From contig CAVBWS010000002.1 of the NCBI GenBank assembly GCA_963599255.1, forward strand, positions 37,998 to 101,997: 64,000 nt of DNA, read 5' to 3'. This DNA comes from RGIG5612 sp963599255. Lineage in GTDB: Bacteria > Bacillota > Clostridia > Lachnospirales > Lachnospiraceae. Below, one piece after another: positions 35,092-44,563 of the stretch. Each line of letters opens with the position of its first letter. Positions within the stretch are counted from its first letter, which is position 1. The translations under genes were made by a program, and so were the position numbers. The notes below the pieces were generated by a model that saw only the letters and a list, made by a program, of their open reading frames with translations, was not told where the DNA came from and ran no database searches.

Positions 35092-36045
35092 TTATTTCAT
35101 CCTTGTTCTGTCAAATTTCCTCATAAGTCTCTTAGTTCCCAGGTTAATTAAGAAAACGATTACCAGCAGTATGACTGCGATACCAAATGCTGTATCAAAA
35201 TCCCCCTCGCTGGTTGCACTTAAATACAACTGGGTTGTAAGTGTTCCGCCTGACTGGAATATCTTGCCGAATAGCGCTCCTATATTGGCAGGCAGTGATT
35301 TGCCGCTTCCTGCTGTAAAGAGAAGTGCCGCCGACTCACCTACGATACGCCCGACTGCCAGGATAATACCTGTAATTATGCCCGGCATTGCCGACGGGAT
35401 CAGAATAGTTCTTATGGTATACCATTTGCCGGCACCTAAGCCCACTGCGCCGCTTCTGTAACTGTCAGGAACAGTCTTAAGTGCCTCCTGTGTATTTCTC
35501 GTTATAAGCGGAAGCACCATCAGGAATAATGTCAGGGAACCTGTAAGCAGCGAATAACCCATGCCCAGTACCTGCCCGAAGAATACCATACCGAACAGAC
35601 CGAATATGATTGACGGGATGCCTGACAGTGTCTCGGTAGCAAATACTATGATATTAACCAGTGTCCCCGGCTTGGCATATTCATTCAGGTAAATGGCCGC
35701 GCCAACTCCCAGAGGGATTGAGATTATCAAGGTCAATATGAGAACTATCAAGGTATTTACTATATTGCCGGCGATGCCTACGGTGCCCTTAAGGACTGAT
35801 GTTACCGATGTCAGGAACTCCCAATTAATGGAACCAACGCCCTTAACTAATACATATACAATAATGCCTGCAATAAGGAGCACTGTAAATGCTGCGCACA
35901 GATAGATGAAGAAATACTGCATCTTATCCTTCGGCCTGCGTCTTTTCTGCATAAGGCTGCCGCCGGTATTCAGATTTGTCTTCTCCAGACTGGAATGCTG
36001 ACCTGCGGCAGAACCCGGCAGGATATTTGTCATTTGATCAGTCAT
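35092..36045 (-). CDS. pstA: Phosphate ABC importer permease
   Basis: 317 residues, six membrane segments plus a long hydrophilic N-terminal tail. The EAA-type loop is near DSYRSGAVGLGAGKWYTIRT. ATG at 36045 has AAGGGGG 8-9 nt upstream and overlaps the pstC stop by 8 bp; the GTG at 36069 has no ribosome site. Confidence 0.94.
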   Translation of the reverse strand: MTDQMTNILPGSAAGQHSSLEKTNLNTGGSLMQKRRRPKDKMQYFFIYLCAAFTVLLIAGIIVYVLVKGVGSINWEFLTSVTSVLKGTVGIAGNIVNTLIVLILTLIISIPLGVGAAIYLNEYAKPGTLVNIIVFATETLSGIPSIIFGLFGMVFFGQVLGMGYSLLTGSLTLFLMVLPLITRNTQEALKTVPDSYRSGAVGLGAGKWYTIRTILIPSAMPGIITGIILAVGRIVGESAALLFTAGSGKSLPANIGALFGKIFQSGGTLTTQLYLSATSEGDFDTAFGIAVILLVIVFLINLGTKRLMRKFDRTRMK

Positions 36046-36970
36046 CCTTCTCAGCCCCCTTCTTAACACGCATTAATACAAGATTTACGATCATAATGAA
36101 TATGAACAACACAAGACCTACGCTGAACAGAACCTGTCTGTGAGTTCCTTCCGCATATCCCATCTCACTTACCAGCTGGGTTGTAAGGAACCTGACTGAA
36201 TTGAAGGGAAGCGGCAGATTAACCGAGCCGCCTGCAACCATATTAATAGCCATGGCCTCACCTAAGGCTCTGCCTATTCCCAGTACTATACCAGTCAGAA
36301 TACCCGACTTGGCTGCCGGGATCGTAACCTTGAAGGTGGTCTGCATCTTGCTGGCGCCCAGTGCCAATGAAGCTGCCTTCATACTCTGAGGAACGGCCCT
36401 TATAGATGATGCACTAACATTTACAACGGTAGGAAGGATCATGATGGCCAGAACGATGATGGCCGAGATCATATTGGCTCCGCCCGTGAATTGATGCGTC
36501 GTTGAGCCTGCAAATATAGCTTTCTCCAGCTTGTACATGAGAGGATTCAATATCATCATGCCCAGAAGTCCGTATATTACTGATGGGATCGCTGCGAGAA
36601 GTTCAACCACATGCTGAAGGACAGCTGATATTCTCTTGCCTGCGATCTCTGTTAGGAATACGGCTGTAAGAAGTCCTATAGGCACTCCGATCAATACGCT
36701 GAAAAATGTACCGACTATGGAAGACAATATGATATATGCGATGCCATATGACGGTTCTGCAGCTGTAGGTTTCCATACAGTTCCAAATAACAGTTCAAGC
36801 ACTCCGACTTTTCCAAAAGCCGGAGCGCCCATAATTATCATGTAAACTGTGATGGATGCGACTGCTGCGATTGCTGCGACTGCGCAGATCGTAAATATTG
36901 TCTTGGCCGAAATCTCTGAGAGCTTCCTCTTATGCCCATCTAATATTTTCAAATTTACCTTCGTATCCAT
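36038..36970 (-). CDS. pstC: Phosphate ABC importer permease
   Basis: 310 residues with six membrane segments. The cytoplasmic EAA loop is near SMKAASLALGASKMQTTFKV. It pairs with PstA. It starts 13 bp after pstS. Confidence 0.95.
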   Translation of the reverse strand: MDTKVNLKILDGHKRKLSEISAKTIFTICAVAAIAAVASITVYMIIMGAPAFGKVGVLELLFGTVWKPTAAEPSYGIAYIILSSIVGTFFSVLIGVPIGLLTAVFLTEIAGKRISAVLQHVVELLAAIPSVIYGLLGMMILNPLMYKLEKAIFAGSTTHQFTGGANMISAIIVLAIMILPTVVNVSASSIRAVPQSMKAASLALGASKMQTTFKVTIPAAKSGILTGIVLGIGRALGEAMAINMVAGGSVNLPLPFNSVRFLTTQLVSEMGYAEGTHRQVLFSVGLVLFIFIMIVNLVLMRVKKGAEKDD

Positions 36971-36983
36971 AAGTTGTCATCCT

Positions 36984-37841
36984 TTACTGTGGAAGAATAA
37001 GACCGATTGTTGTGATCACATTCTGTCCTGCCTCAGATGCGATGAAGTTGAACCAAGTCTGAACCAGTTCGCTCTGCTCTGAGATCTCACCCTTTGTTGC
37101 CATTACGAATGGACGGGAAAGTGCGTATTTGCCGGCTACAATGTTCTCTTCTGTAGGTTCTACTGAATCAAGTGCGATGGCTGATACTGAATCATCTACA
37201 ACATCAAGTGAAACGTATCCGATGGCTCCCGGTGTTGCTGCAACCTTAGCTAATACACCGCCTGTTGAGTCAAGTTCCTGAGCATATTTGCAATTGTCTT
37301 CAATCTTAAGGAGCTCTTCGAATGCGCCTCTTGTGCCTGATCCGCTCTCACGGCCGATTACTACGATTGCTTCATCTGCACCGCCCAGATCCTTCCAGTT
37401 TGTGATCTCACCTGTATAGATCTTAGCCAACTGCTCGCTTGTGATATCCTTAACTGTGTTGTCTTTATCTGTAATAACTGCGATACCATCGATTGCTACT
37501 ATGTTCTCTACAGCGCCTGATTCCTTCTCTCCATCCTTCAGTGCTCTTGAAGAATTACCGATGTCAACACTGCCTGCTGCCAGTGACTCAAGGCCTGCGC
37601 CTGAACCTGTATACTGAACTGTTACTGTTACATTCGGATATACTTCCATGAAGCTCTCTGACATAGCCTCGCAGAGCTTCTCCATTGATGTGCTTCCTGC
37701 CAGTGTGATAGTTCCCTTAAGTTCCGTGTTTACTTCTAATGCTGTAGTTGTTTCCTCTGCTGCTGATGCGCATCCGACAAATGCTGCTGTCATTGCTGCT
37801 GCCATACCGATAGCTGCTACTTTTCTCATTAATTTCTTCAT
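36984..37841 (-). CDS. pstS: Phosphate-binding lipoprotein
   Basis: 285 residues. The signal peptide ends in a lipobox (AAFVGC), so it is a lipoprotein. Phosphate-binding segments are AGSTSMEKL near the mature N-terminus, NSSRAL, and GRESGSGTRGAF. First gene of the operon. A Pho-box-like direct repeat precedes it. Confidence 0.95.
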   Translation of the reverse strand: MKKLMRKVAAIGMAAAMTAAFVGCASAAEETTTALEVNTELKGTITLAGSTSMEKLCEAMSESFMEVYPNVTVTVQYTGSGAGLESLAAGSVDIGNSSRALKDGEKESGAVENIVAIDGIAVITDKDNTVKDITSEQLAKIYTGEITNWKDLGGADEAIVVIGRESGSGTRGAFEELLKIEDNCKYAQELDSTGGVLAKVAATPGAIGYVSLDVVDDSVSAIALDSVEPTEENIVAGKYALSRPFVMATKGEISEQSELVQTWFNFIASEAGQNVITTIGLILPQ

Positions 37842-37932
37842 AGGATTTTCTTCGTCCTTTCTTATCTATAAACCTTTTGTTTCCTACGCTGGCAATATTA
37901 AAAAAGAAAGGTAAAATGCAAAATCCTGATAT

Positions 37933-37956
37933 TGTAAATTGAATGTAAAATGTAAA
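37933..37956 (-). promoter_or_regulatory. Pho-box-like direct repeats upstream of pstS
   Basis: On the minus strand TTTACA occurs at 37956-37951, 37949-37944 and 37938-37933. The last two are 11 bp apart, the spacing of PhoP half sites (TTAACA-like hexamers with 5-bp spacers). They lie about 95-115 bp upstream of the pstS ATG. Confidence 0.5.
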
Positions 37957-38051
37957 GTTGCGAAGCAACGATTTTGCGAATGGGGATATGCATCCGCAGG
38001 ATGCTGAATAGTTAATCAGACACGAAATGCTTGTTATTGTCGCATATTTCA

Positions 38052-38101
38052 TTGATTTGATAACAAAATATATGTATAATTTTGTTATTAATATAAGGAG
38101 G
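38052..38101 (+). promoter_or_regulatory. Promoter and operator of the toxin-antitoxin operon
   Basis: TTGATT (38052-38057), 17-bp spacer, TATAAT (38075-38080), AAGGAGG at 38095. An inverted repeat with perfect 10-bp arms, ATAACAAAAT/ATTTTGTTAT (38060-38069 and 38079-38088), covers the spacer and -10, as expected for autoregulation by antitoxin. Confidence 0.78.
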
Positions 38102-38108
38102 TGATTTT

Positions 38109-38372
38109 ATGCCAGCTATAAGATCCAGTGCTGACCTAAGAAATAATTACAATGAGGTTTCTACTTTTTGTCATAATTATCCTGAACCTGTTTTTATTAC
38201 AAAGAATGGAAAAGGCGACCTGGCCGTTATGAGCATTGAGACCTATGAAGAGTTAACCAGCCGCTTCGAGTTATATAGTCAGATTAAAGAAGGAATGGAG
38301 GATATTGCCTCCGGCAGCACCAGGCCATTTTCAGAGGCTATGACTGATATAAGGAACCGCAGAAACAGATGA
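38109..38372 (+). CDS. Phd/YefM-family antitoxin
   Basis: 87 residues. The N-terminal Phd/YefM DNA-binding fold has IRSSADLRNNYNEV and FITKNGKGDLAVMSIETYEE. The C-terminal helix should neutralise the toxin encoded next, which it overlaps by 4 bp. A palindromic operator covers the promoter. Confidence 0.9.
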   Translation: MPAIRSSADLRNNYNEVSTFCHNYPEPVFITKNGKGDLAVMSIETYEELTSRFELYSQIKEGMEDIASGSTRPFSEAMTDIRNRRNR

Positions 38373-38701
38373 ACTATCAACTTCATATCACCTTCACAGC
38401 GGAACATGATATCATGAATGCAGCGGATTATATTGAATTTTCTCTAAAAAATCCTGAAGCCGCTGAACATCTGTTAAATGTCGCAGCCGAACAGATAAAT
38501 TCTTTGTCAGATCTGCCACAACGATTTCGACTGGTGGACGACCCTGTATTGGCCAGTTGGAATATCCGTTTTATAATGATTAACAACTACCTGGCTTTTT
38601 ACACAATCGATGAAGAAAAGGAGCTGGTAACTATAGTCCGATTTCTACATCAAAAAAGCAACTGGTCAGCCATCCTTAGGCAAGGATTCCCTCTCGTATG
38701 A
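38369..38701 (+). CDS. RelE/ParE-family toxin
   Basis: 110 residues of the ParE/RelE fold: TAEHDIMNAADYIEF, NSLSDLPQRFRLVDD, then the C-terminal strand region IVRFLHQKSNW. Members either cleave ribosome-bound mRNA or poison gyrase; the ParE-like N-terminus does not settle which. It is the second gene of an autoregulated pair. Confidence 0.88.
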   Translation: MNYQLHITFTAEHDIMNAADYIEFSLKNPEAAEHLLNVAAEQINSLSDLPQRFRLVDDPVLASWNIRFIMINNYLAFYTIDEEKELVTIVRFLHQKSNWSAILRQGFPLV

Positions 38702-38796
38702 GCGATCTGTATATAAAAAAAGAACTGCCGCAAGCACATCTGTGCCCAGGCAATCCTTATTTATCTATTATATGATCCGAAGCCAATAACCAACAT

Positions 38797-38842
38797 GCCA
38801 TGAACCTCGGCGTGCAGCCTGCAGCTGCGCTGTCCCGACACT
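38797..38842 (+). repeat. Family-1 hairpin repeat, short copy E
   Basis: CATGAACCTCGGCGTGCAG and GCTGCGCTGTCCCGACAC are retained, but the apical part with the conserved loop is deleted and replaced by a short CCTGCA turn. Lies between the convergent toxin and ABC ATPase genes. Confidence 0.65.
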
Positions 38843-38889
38843 GCAAGCTACCTGCTTTTTTAGTATTTAAAAGTATTTTTCAAAATCCT

Positions 38890-39624
38890 CTACAGCGCCC
38901 GCGCCAGGAATTCTCTTGTTCTTGCATTCTTAGGATTGGTGAAAAGCTCGCTCGGATGTCCCTCTTCGCAGATAACTCCATCAGCCATATAAACAACATG
39001 GTTGCTTACGTCTCTGGCAAATCCCATCTCATGAGTTACAACCAACATGGTCATGCCCTCTTCTGCAAGGGATCTCATAACCTGAAGAACCTCTCCTACC
39101 ATTTCCGGGTCAAGTGCTGATGTCGGCTCATCAAAAAGCAGGATTTCCGGCTGCATTGCCAGCGCTCTTGCGATGGCAACACGCTGCTTCTGACCGCCAG
39201 ATATCTGTCGCGGAAGAGCATTGATATAAGGCGTCATTCCTACCTTATCCAGATAATACATGGCTCTGTCCTTAGCCTCTGCCTTACTTACCTTGGCCAC
39301 CTTTTCCTGTCCTATCAAACAATTTCTCAAAACGGTCATGTTGTTAAACAGATTAAAGCTCTGGAAAACCATGCCGACCTTGGAACGATATGTAGACTGG
39401 TTGATCTTGCCCTTAGTAACATCGGCTCCATGATACAAGATCTCACCGGAGGTAGGAATCTCCAGCAGATTGATACATCTGAGCAATGTAGATTTGCCGC
39501 TGCCCGATGCACCTATGATACTGGTCACATCACCTTTATTTACTTTAAAATCAATGTCCTTAAGAACTTCATGTGTTCCGAAGGTTTTAGACAGATGCTT
39601 GACTTCTAAAATCAGTTCACTCAT
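38890..39624 (-). CDS. Polar amino-acid ABC importer ATPase (GlnQ type)
   Basis: 244 residues. Walker A GASGSGKST, signature ISGGQKQRVAIARAL, Walker B ILLFDEPTSALDPE. ATG at 39624 has AGGAGG 9 nt upstream and overlaps the permease stop by 8 bp. It energises the permease and receptor encoded upstream on the same strand. Confidence 0.95.
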   Translation of the reverse strand: MSELILEVKHLSKTFGTHEVLKDIDFKVNKGDVTSIIGASGSGKSTLLRCINLLEIPTSGEILYHGADVTKGKINQSTYRSKVGMVFQSFNLFNNMTVLRNCLIGQEKVAKVSKAEAKDRAMYYLDKVGMTPYINALPRQISGGQKQRVAIARALAMQPEILLFDEPTSALDPEMVGEVLQVMRSLAEEGMTMLVVTHEMGFARDVSNHVVYMADGVICEEGHPSELFTNPKNARTREFLARAL

Positions 39625-40516
39625 TATCATCTACCTCCTGAACATTTTTATTTTCGGCATTTTTCTTGATATTAATATCTGCATATTTGTTGTTTCTCTG
39701 ATCCTTCGGGAATTCCTTGCTTCTCTCATCAAATGGTGTTCCCTTATGCGGAGTATTATATGTTCCGGCGGTCATCACCAGCTGATCGGCCGACAGCATC
39801 TCATAATTGTCACTGCCCTTCAGCTTCTTCTCTATAAGCCTGAGCAGTATAGATGCAACAAGAGTCATGATCAGATATCCGCCCATCTCAAGGAAGGCTG
39901 ACGGGAAATATTTAAATATGGCACCTGATACCATCTTATGTACTGCGAAGAAATCAGAAAATCCGATGATGAACATAACTGATGTATCCTTAACATTGAT
40001 GATATAGTTATTGCCTATCTGCGGCATAATATTTCTGAGAGCCTGGGGCAGGATTACATGAACCATTGTCTGGAAATGTGTCATGCCGATGGCTTTCGCG
40101 CCCTCTGTCTGACCTGGATCTACCGAGATGATACCGCCTCTTACTGACTCTGCCATATATGCACCCGTATTAATAGATACAACTATAATACTTACGACCC
40201 ATATATTATCAAATACATGACCGAAGAAATAAGGCACACCATAATAGATAAATACAGCCTGAAGGATCATAGGCGTTCCGCGGAATACTTCAACATATAT
40301 ACGAATGATGATCCTCACGATCTTAAGAATGATTCTCTTGAAGATATTATCATTCTTCGTATAAGGAATGGTCTGCAGGATTCCGCACAGAAACCCTATA
40401 ATACATCCGATAATAGTTGCAACAATGGCCAGTATCAGGGTATTTTTCATACCATTCAGATAAACTGTGCCATATTTGTCCCATAAACTTGCTATATCAG
40501 TAAATAAAGTTTGCAT
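39617..40516 (-). CDS. Polar amino-acid ABC importer permease
   Basis: 299 residues of the HisM/GlnP family with the EAA loop EGAKAIGMTHFQTMVHVILPQ. A hydrophilic C-terminal extension of about 60 residues after the last membrane segment is longer than usual. A single permease gene implies a homodimer. Confidence 0.93.
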   Translation of the reverse strand: MQTLFTDIASLWDKYGTVYLNGMKNTLILAIVATIIGCIIGFLCGILQTIPYTKNDNIFKRIILKIVRIIIRIYVEVFRGTPMILQAVFIYYGVPYFFGHVFDNIWVVSIIVVSINTGAYMAESVRGGIISVDPGQTEGAKAIGMTHFQTMVHVILPQALRNIMPQIGNNYIINVKDTSVMFIIGFSDFFAVHKMVSGAIFKYFPSAFLEMGGYLIMTLVASILLRLIEKKLKGSDNYEMLSADQLVMTAGTYNTPHKGTPFDERSKEFPKDQRNNKYADINIKKNAENKNVQEVDDNE

Positions 40517-40538
40517 TTATAAGTTCCCCAATGTGATA

Positions 40539-40578
40539 AAGAACAACGAGGAGCTTATATAACCCCATCGTTGTTCTT
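40539..40578 (-). other. Stem-loop between receptor and permease genes
   Basis: Perfect 11-bp arms AAGAACAACGA/TCGTTGTTCTT (40539-40549 and 40568-40578). No long T-run follows on the minus strand, so a processing or partial-termination hairpin that favours receptor expression is likely. Confidence 0.6.
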
Positions 40579-40596
40579 AGATTTTAACTGAATATC

Positions 40597-41484
40597 TTAC
40601 TCTTCACTTAATGGCTGAATCTCAATTGCTGATGCCATAAGCTCATTGAAATCATCTGCTGTAAGTGTTGAAAGGTATGAATCGATCGCATCCTTAAGAG
40701 CTGTATTTTCCTTAGCTACTGAAATACCGATGTTAATATCTTCATCTGAAACTACGAAGTTGTCATCTGAATCTGAGAAATCAACGATTACAAGATCCGG
40801 ATATGCGCTTACTGCAGCCTGTGCTGTCGGCATATCTGTGCAAACGAAATCAACTGTTCCTGATTCAACTGCCATGATCATAGCCGGTGCTGATTCTGCA
40901 GGGCTCTGAATATTAGCGCCTTCGATCTGCGGAAGACATGTATCATACCAGATTGTTCCTGACTGGCTGGTGCATTTGCCGCCTGTCAGATCTGAGATGC
41001 CATTAGCTGAAGCATATGTGCTGTCTGCCTTAGTCAGGCAAACGATGCTGGCATAAAGGTATGGACCTGCGAAATTAACTGATTCCATTCTCTCGGCTGT
41101 CATTGACTGTCCTGCGATAACTGCGTCAACTACTCCGGCCTGAACCGCAGGAATAAGTGAATCCCAATCCAGCTGAACTATCTCAAGTTCAACGCCCAGA
41201 TATTCACAGATATTCTTGGCTGTCATTACATCATAGCCATTAGCATAGAGTATAGAATCCTTGATAGGAACTGCTCCGTTTGAATCATCCGGCTGAGCCC
41301 AGTTGTATGGAGCATATGCGCATTCCATAGCTACTGTCAGGACACCGTCTTCCAGTCCCGGAATTGTTGATGCATCAATTGTTGGGGTTGCTGCTGTGGT
41401 CTCTTTTGTTGTCTCTCCGGCAAATGCTGTAAAGCTTCCGGCCATAACCATTGCAAGCACAAGTGATAATACTTTCCTCGTCAT
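40597..41484 (-). CDS. Polar amino-acid binding protein of ABC importer
   Basis: 295 residues, SBP_bac_3 fold (VAMECAYAPYNW, VDAVIAGQSMTAER). The signal peptide ends AGSFTAFAGETT with an AxA-like signal peptidase I site and no lipobox cysteine. A Thr-rich linker follows. Ligand is probably a basic or polar amino acid; not determined. Confidence 0.92.
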   Translation of the reverse strand: MTRKVLSLVLAMVMAGSFTAFAGETTKETTAATPTIDASTIPGLEDGVLTVAMECAYAPYNWAQPDDSNGAVPIKDSILYANGYDVMTAKNICEYLGVELEIVQLDWDSLIPAVQAGVVDAVIAGQSMTAERMESVNFAGPYLYASIVCLTKADSTYASANGISDLTGGKCTSQSGTIWYDTCLPQIEGANIQSPAESAPAMIMAVESGTVDFVCTDMPTAQAAVSAYPDLVIVDFSDSDDNFVVSDEDINIGISVAKENTALKDAIDSYLSTLTADDFNELMASAIEIQPLSEE

Positions 41485-42043
41485 AATTTTGGTTCTCCTT
41501 TAAGAATATAAACTGATTTATTTTCTTACTATAATAGAAGAAAACTTAACATTTTGACCGTAGTCAGTCAATAGTTTTTCCCGAAAAACACGTGAAAATG
41601 TCAAAAACGTCATAATTTTCATGTGCATTTCGACGAGGCGAAAATTTATTTTTTGTAAAAGCAGCGACGGGCACCGTCACTTCCCCGCCATGGACATAAA
41701 TATACTGCCAGGGTGCCGGGACGGCGCAGTCCACTGCGAGAAAACAATCAGCGAAGGCGTTTTCGAGCAGTGGCTGCACGCCGAGGTTCACGGCACCCAT
41801 TACTTATAAGTCCTTTTAGCCGGGACGGCGCAGTTCCGGACTTTTATCTCAATATTTGTCAAGAAAAAATCAATTTGTTATCGGTGACTAACCTTACATG
41901 CATGTGGTAGAATTATCGAACTAAGAAAACATTTGCTTCTCAAAGATTTACAGGGACTGGTATCCTGATATCGGAAGGCTTCCTTTTTCAGTATATTTCA
42001 GCCCGGCGGGGCTTGCATGATTCAACATTAAGGAGGAATTATT
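41485..42043. other. Divergent intergenic region with repeat copy B
   Basis: Spacer between the minus-strand amino-acid receptor gene and the plus-strand DUF6110 gene. It contains the family-1 copy B (41711-41798) and, 20 bp further, a lone half repeat GCCGGGACGGCGCAG (41820-41834). An AAGGAGG ribosome site lies just before 42044. No credible gene is seen. Confidence 0.6.
41711..41798 (-). repeat. Family-1 hairpin repeat, copy B
   Basis: 88-base hairpin in the reverse orientation to copy A. Outer stem GGGTGCCG/CGGCACCC, middle stem CCACTGC/GCAGTGG, and the same loop GCCTTCGCTGATT between GAAAAC and GTTTTC. Compared with copy A, at least four base pairs differ with both partners changed. Confidence 0.85.
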
Positions 42044-42319
42044 ATGATCAACTTTAAAAAACTTGGATTATTTGCAGGCGGAGTTTTGTTCGGTACAGCC
42101 GGAATTAAGATCCTTTCAAGCAAAGATGCCAAAAAAGCGTACACACATGCAACAGCTGCGGTTCTGCGCGGCAAAGATTGTGTTATGAAAACATACACAA
42201 CAGCTAAGGAAAACTGCAATGATATTCTTGCAGATGCCAAAGCTATCAACGAAGAGCGTGCTCATAAGGAAGTAATTGAGGACGAATCTGATTCAGCCTG
42301 TGATTGCAAGGCAGAATAA
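42044..42319 (+). CDS. DUF6110-like small protein next to a P1B ATPase
   Basis: 91 residues. The N-terminal segment LGLFAGGVLFGTAGIKILSS is hydrophobic and probably membrane-associated; the remainder is helical and charged and ends in a Cys/acidic tail (DSACDCKAE) that might bind metal. AAGGAGG upstream. It lies 6 bp before the ATPase gene and is probably its partner. The family name is from recall. Confidence 0.65.
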   Translation: MINFKKLGLFAGGVLFGTAGIKILSSKDAKKAYTHATAAVLRGKDCVMKTYTTAKENCNDILADAKAINEERAHKEVIEDESDSACDCKAE

Positions 42320-42325
42320 TCCACT

Positions 42326-44413
42326 ATGAAATGTGTTATTCTGCATGAGTCAACAGGAAGAATCCGCGTTCATGCAGCATTAAAGCATATGACATTTGCC
42401 CAGGCCGATAAATTGCAATATTATTTATTGTCCCTGGGTTTTATTTCGGATGCTAAGGTTTATGAACGAACCTGCGATGCTGTCATAAATTATAACGGAG
42501 ACAGGCAGAATGTTATATCTGCCTTGGCAAGGTTTTCAATGGAGCGTACAGAAGTTGCTGTTCCCGATCACACAGGCAGGGAACTTAATGCTGAATTTGA
42601 AGACAGGCTGATAACTACGATCATCAAACATTTTGCCAAGAAATTATTCTTCCCGTTCTGGCTCAGAACTGCGATAAATATTGTTAAGAGCATACGTTAT
42701 ATAGGTAAGGGCATTAACAGCCTGCTGCACGGTCGATTAGATGTGGCCGTACTGGATGCAACATCCATCACCGTTTCAATGCTGCGGGCCGACTTCTCTA
42801 CAGCGGGTTCTATTATGTTCCTGCTTACGATTGGCGACATCTTAGAGGAGTGGACGCACAAGAAATCTGTTGACGATCTGGCCAGAACCATGTCTCTTAA
42901 TATTGAGAAGGCATGGCTTAAGACCCCTGAAGGCCAGGAGGTCTTAGTACCTCTTGACAAGATCAGCATTGGCGATCACGTCATAATAAGAACCGGCTGC
43001 ATGATTCCGTTGGACGGCAAGGTAGCAGAAGGCGAGGCCATGGTAAATCAGGCCTCTATGACCGGAGAGTCCATCCCGGTTCACAAATCTGTCGGAAGCT
43101 ATGTCTATGCCGGTACCGCAGTTGAGGAAGGCGAATGCATCATCTGCGTAGAGAAGGAATTCGGAAGCGGCAGATATGACCGGATCATCACCATGATTGA
43201 GGAGTCTGAGAAGCTGAAGTCCGATGTGGAAAATAAAGCCGCATCCATTGCTGACGGACTGGTGCCGTACAGTTTGGGCGGCACGGTACTCACCTACCTG
43301 CTGACCCGCAATGTTACGAAGGCGTTGTCGGTGCTTATGGTTGACTTCTCCTGTGCACTGAAGCTTGTAATGCCGATCACCATGCTTTCTGCCATGAAGG
43401 AAGCAGGTCAGCACGGCATGACAGTTAAGGGCGGCAAATTCCTTGAGACAGTCGCCGATGCTGATACAATTATATTTGACAAAACAGGAACGCTGACCTA
43501 TGCTCAGCCTAAAGTTGTATCCGTGGTGCCATTTGGCGGCAAAAAAGAAGATGATATGCTTCGCATCGCTGCCTGCCTGGAGGAACATTATCCTCATTCT
43601 ATGGCAAATGCTGTTGTAGAAGAGGCAAGGCTCCGAGGCTTAGACCACGAGGAAATGCACTCTAAGGTTGAATATGTTGTGGCCCATGGCATATCAAGTG
43701 AAGTAAACGGCGAAAAAGTTGTGATCGGAAGTTACCACTTTACCTTCCAGGATGAGGGATGTATACTGCCTGAGGGTGAACAGGAACGTTTCGATGCACT
43801 TCCTGATGAATATTCTCACCTTTATATGGCTATTGGTGGTATAATCTCCGCGGTCATCTGCATTGATGATCCGTTAAGAGCGGAAGCCGCTGATGTAATA
43901 AAGCAACTGAAGGAACTGGGTATAAGCAAGGTCGTAATGATGACTGGCGACTCTGAGCGAATGGCTCGTTCTGTTGCTGCCCGCGTAAAGGTCGATGAGT
44001 ATCATGCTGAGGTGCTTCCGGAGGATAAGGCAGCCTTTGTAACTGCCGAGCATGAACGAGGCCGCAAGGTTATTATGATCGGCGACGGTGTCAATGATTC
44101 TCTTGCATTATCCGAGGCAGATGTAGGAATTGCTATTAATGACGGCGCTGCCATCGCACGAGAGATCGCCGACATAACTATCTCGGCAGATGACCTGTAT
44201 TCGCTGGTTATCATGAGACGCTTAAGTCTTGTGCTGATGCACCGTATCAAGTCCAGCTACTACCGCATTATAGGGTTCAATTTCTCACTTATAGTGCTGG
44301 GTGTGCTGGGAGTATTTACACCGGCTGTGTCAGCTCTGCTGCATAATACGTCTACGGTATTATTCAGCATGTACGGCATGACCAATCTGCTGCCGGAAAG
44401 TGATGATAAATAA
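42326..44413 (+). CDS. Heavy-metal P1B-type ATPase with non-canonical metal motif
   Basis: 695 residues. An N-terminal HMA-like fold (about 1-75) lacks the CxxC. Core motifs: phosphorylation D385 in FDKTGT, MMTGDSERMA and GDGVNDSLALSEADVG. The membrane metal site, CPC or SPC in most P1B pumps, reads FSCALKL with C343, and the usual HP dipeptide region is HYPHSMAN. Metal specificity therefore cannot be inferred from standard classes. Co-transcribed with DUF6110. Confidence 0.88.
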   Translation: MKCVILHESTGRIRVHAALKHMTFAQADKLQYYLLSLGFISDAKVYERTCDAVINYNGDRQNVISALARFSMERTEVAVPDHTGRELNAEFEDRLITTIIKHFAKKLFFPFWLRTAINIVKSIRYIGKGINSLLHGRLDVAVLDATSITVSMLRADFSTAGSIMFLLTIGDILEEWTHKKSVDDLARTMSLNIEKAWLKTPEGQEVLVPLDKISIGDHVIIRTGCMIPLDGKVAEGEAMVNQASMTGESIPVHKSVGSYVYAGTAVEEGECIICVEKEFGSGRYDRIITMIEESEKLKSDVENKAASIADGLVPYSLGGTVLTYLLTRNVTKALSVLMVDFSCALKLVMPITMLSAMKEAGQHGMTVKGGKFLETVADADTIIFDKTGTLTYAQPKVVSVVPFGGKKEDDMLRIAACLEEHYPHSMANAVVEEARLRGLDHEEMHSKVEYVVAHGISSEVNGEKVVIGSYHFTFQDEGCILPEGEQERFDALPDEYSHLYMAIGGIISAVICIDDPLRAEAADVIKQLKELGISKVVMMTGDSERMARSVAARVKVDEYHAEVLPEDKAAFVTAEHERGRKVIMIGDGVNDSLALSEADVGIAINDGAAIAREIADITISADDLYSLVIMRRLSLVLMHRIKSSYYRIIGFNFSLIVLGVLGVFTPAVSALLHNTSTVLFSMYGMTNLLPESDDK

Positions 44414-44477
44414 TAAAGTTGCGCTATGTGGATTTCTGCAGTAATTTCAGGACGAGCGTAGCCAAATATTTATATTT

Positions 44478-44500
44478 GTGCCGGGACGGCGCAGCCACTG
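44478..44500 (-). repeat. Family-1 half repeat, copy D
   Basis: GTGCCGGGACGGCGCAGCC followed by ACTG; only one arm of the hairpin is present. Lies between the P1B ATPase and EamA genes. Confidence 0.6.
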
Positions 44501-44563
44501 ATTGAGATTTTGATAAAAGTGCACAACACTAAATCAGAGTTCTGAGGGGAGGACACTGAATAT

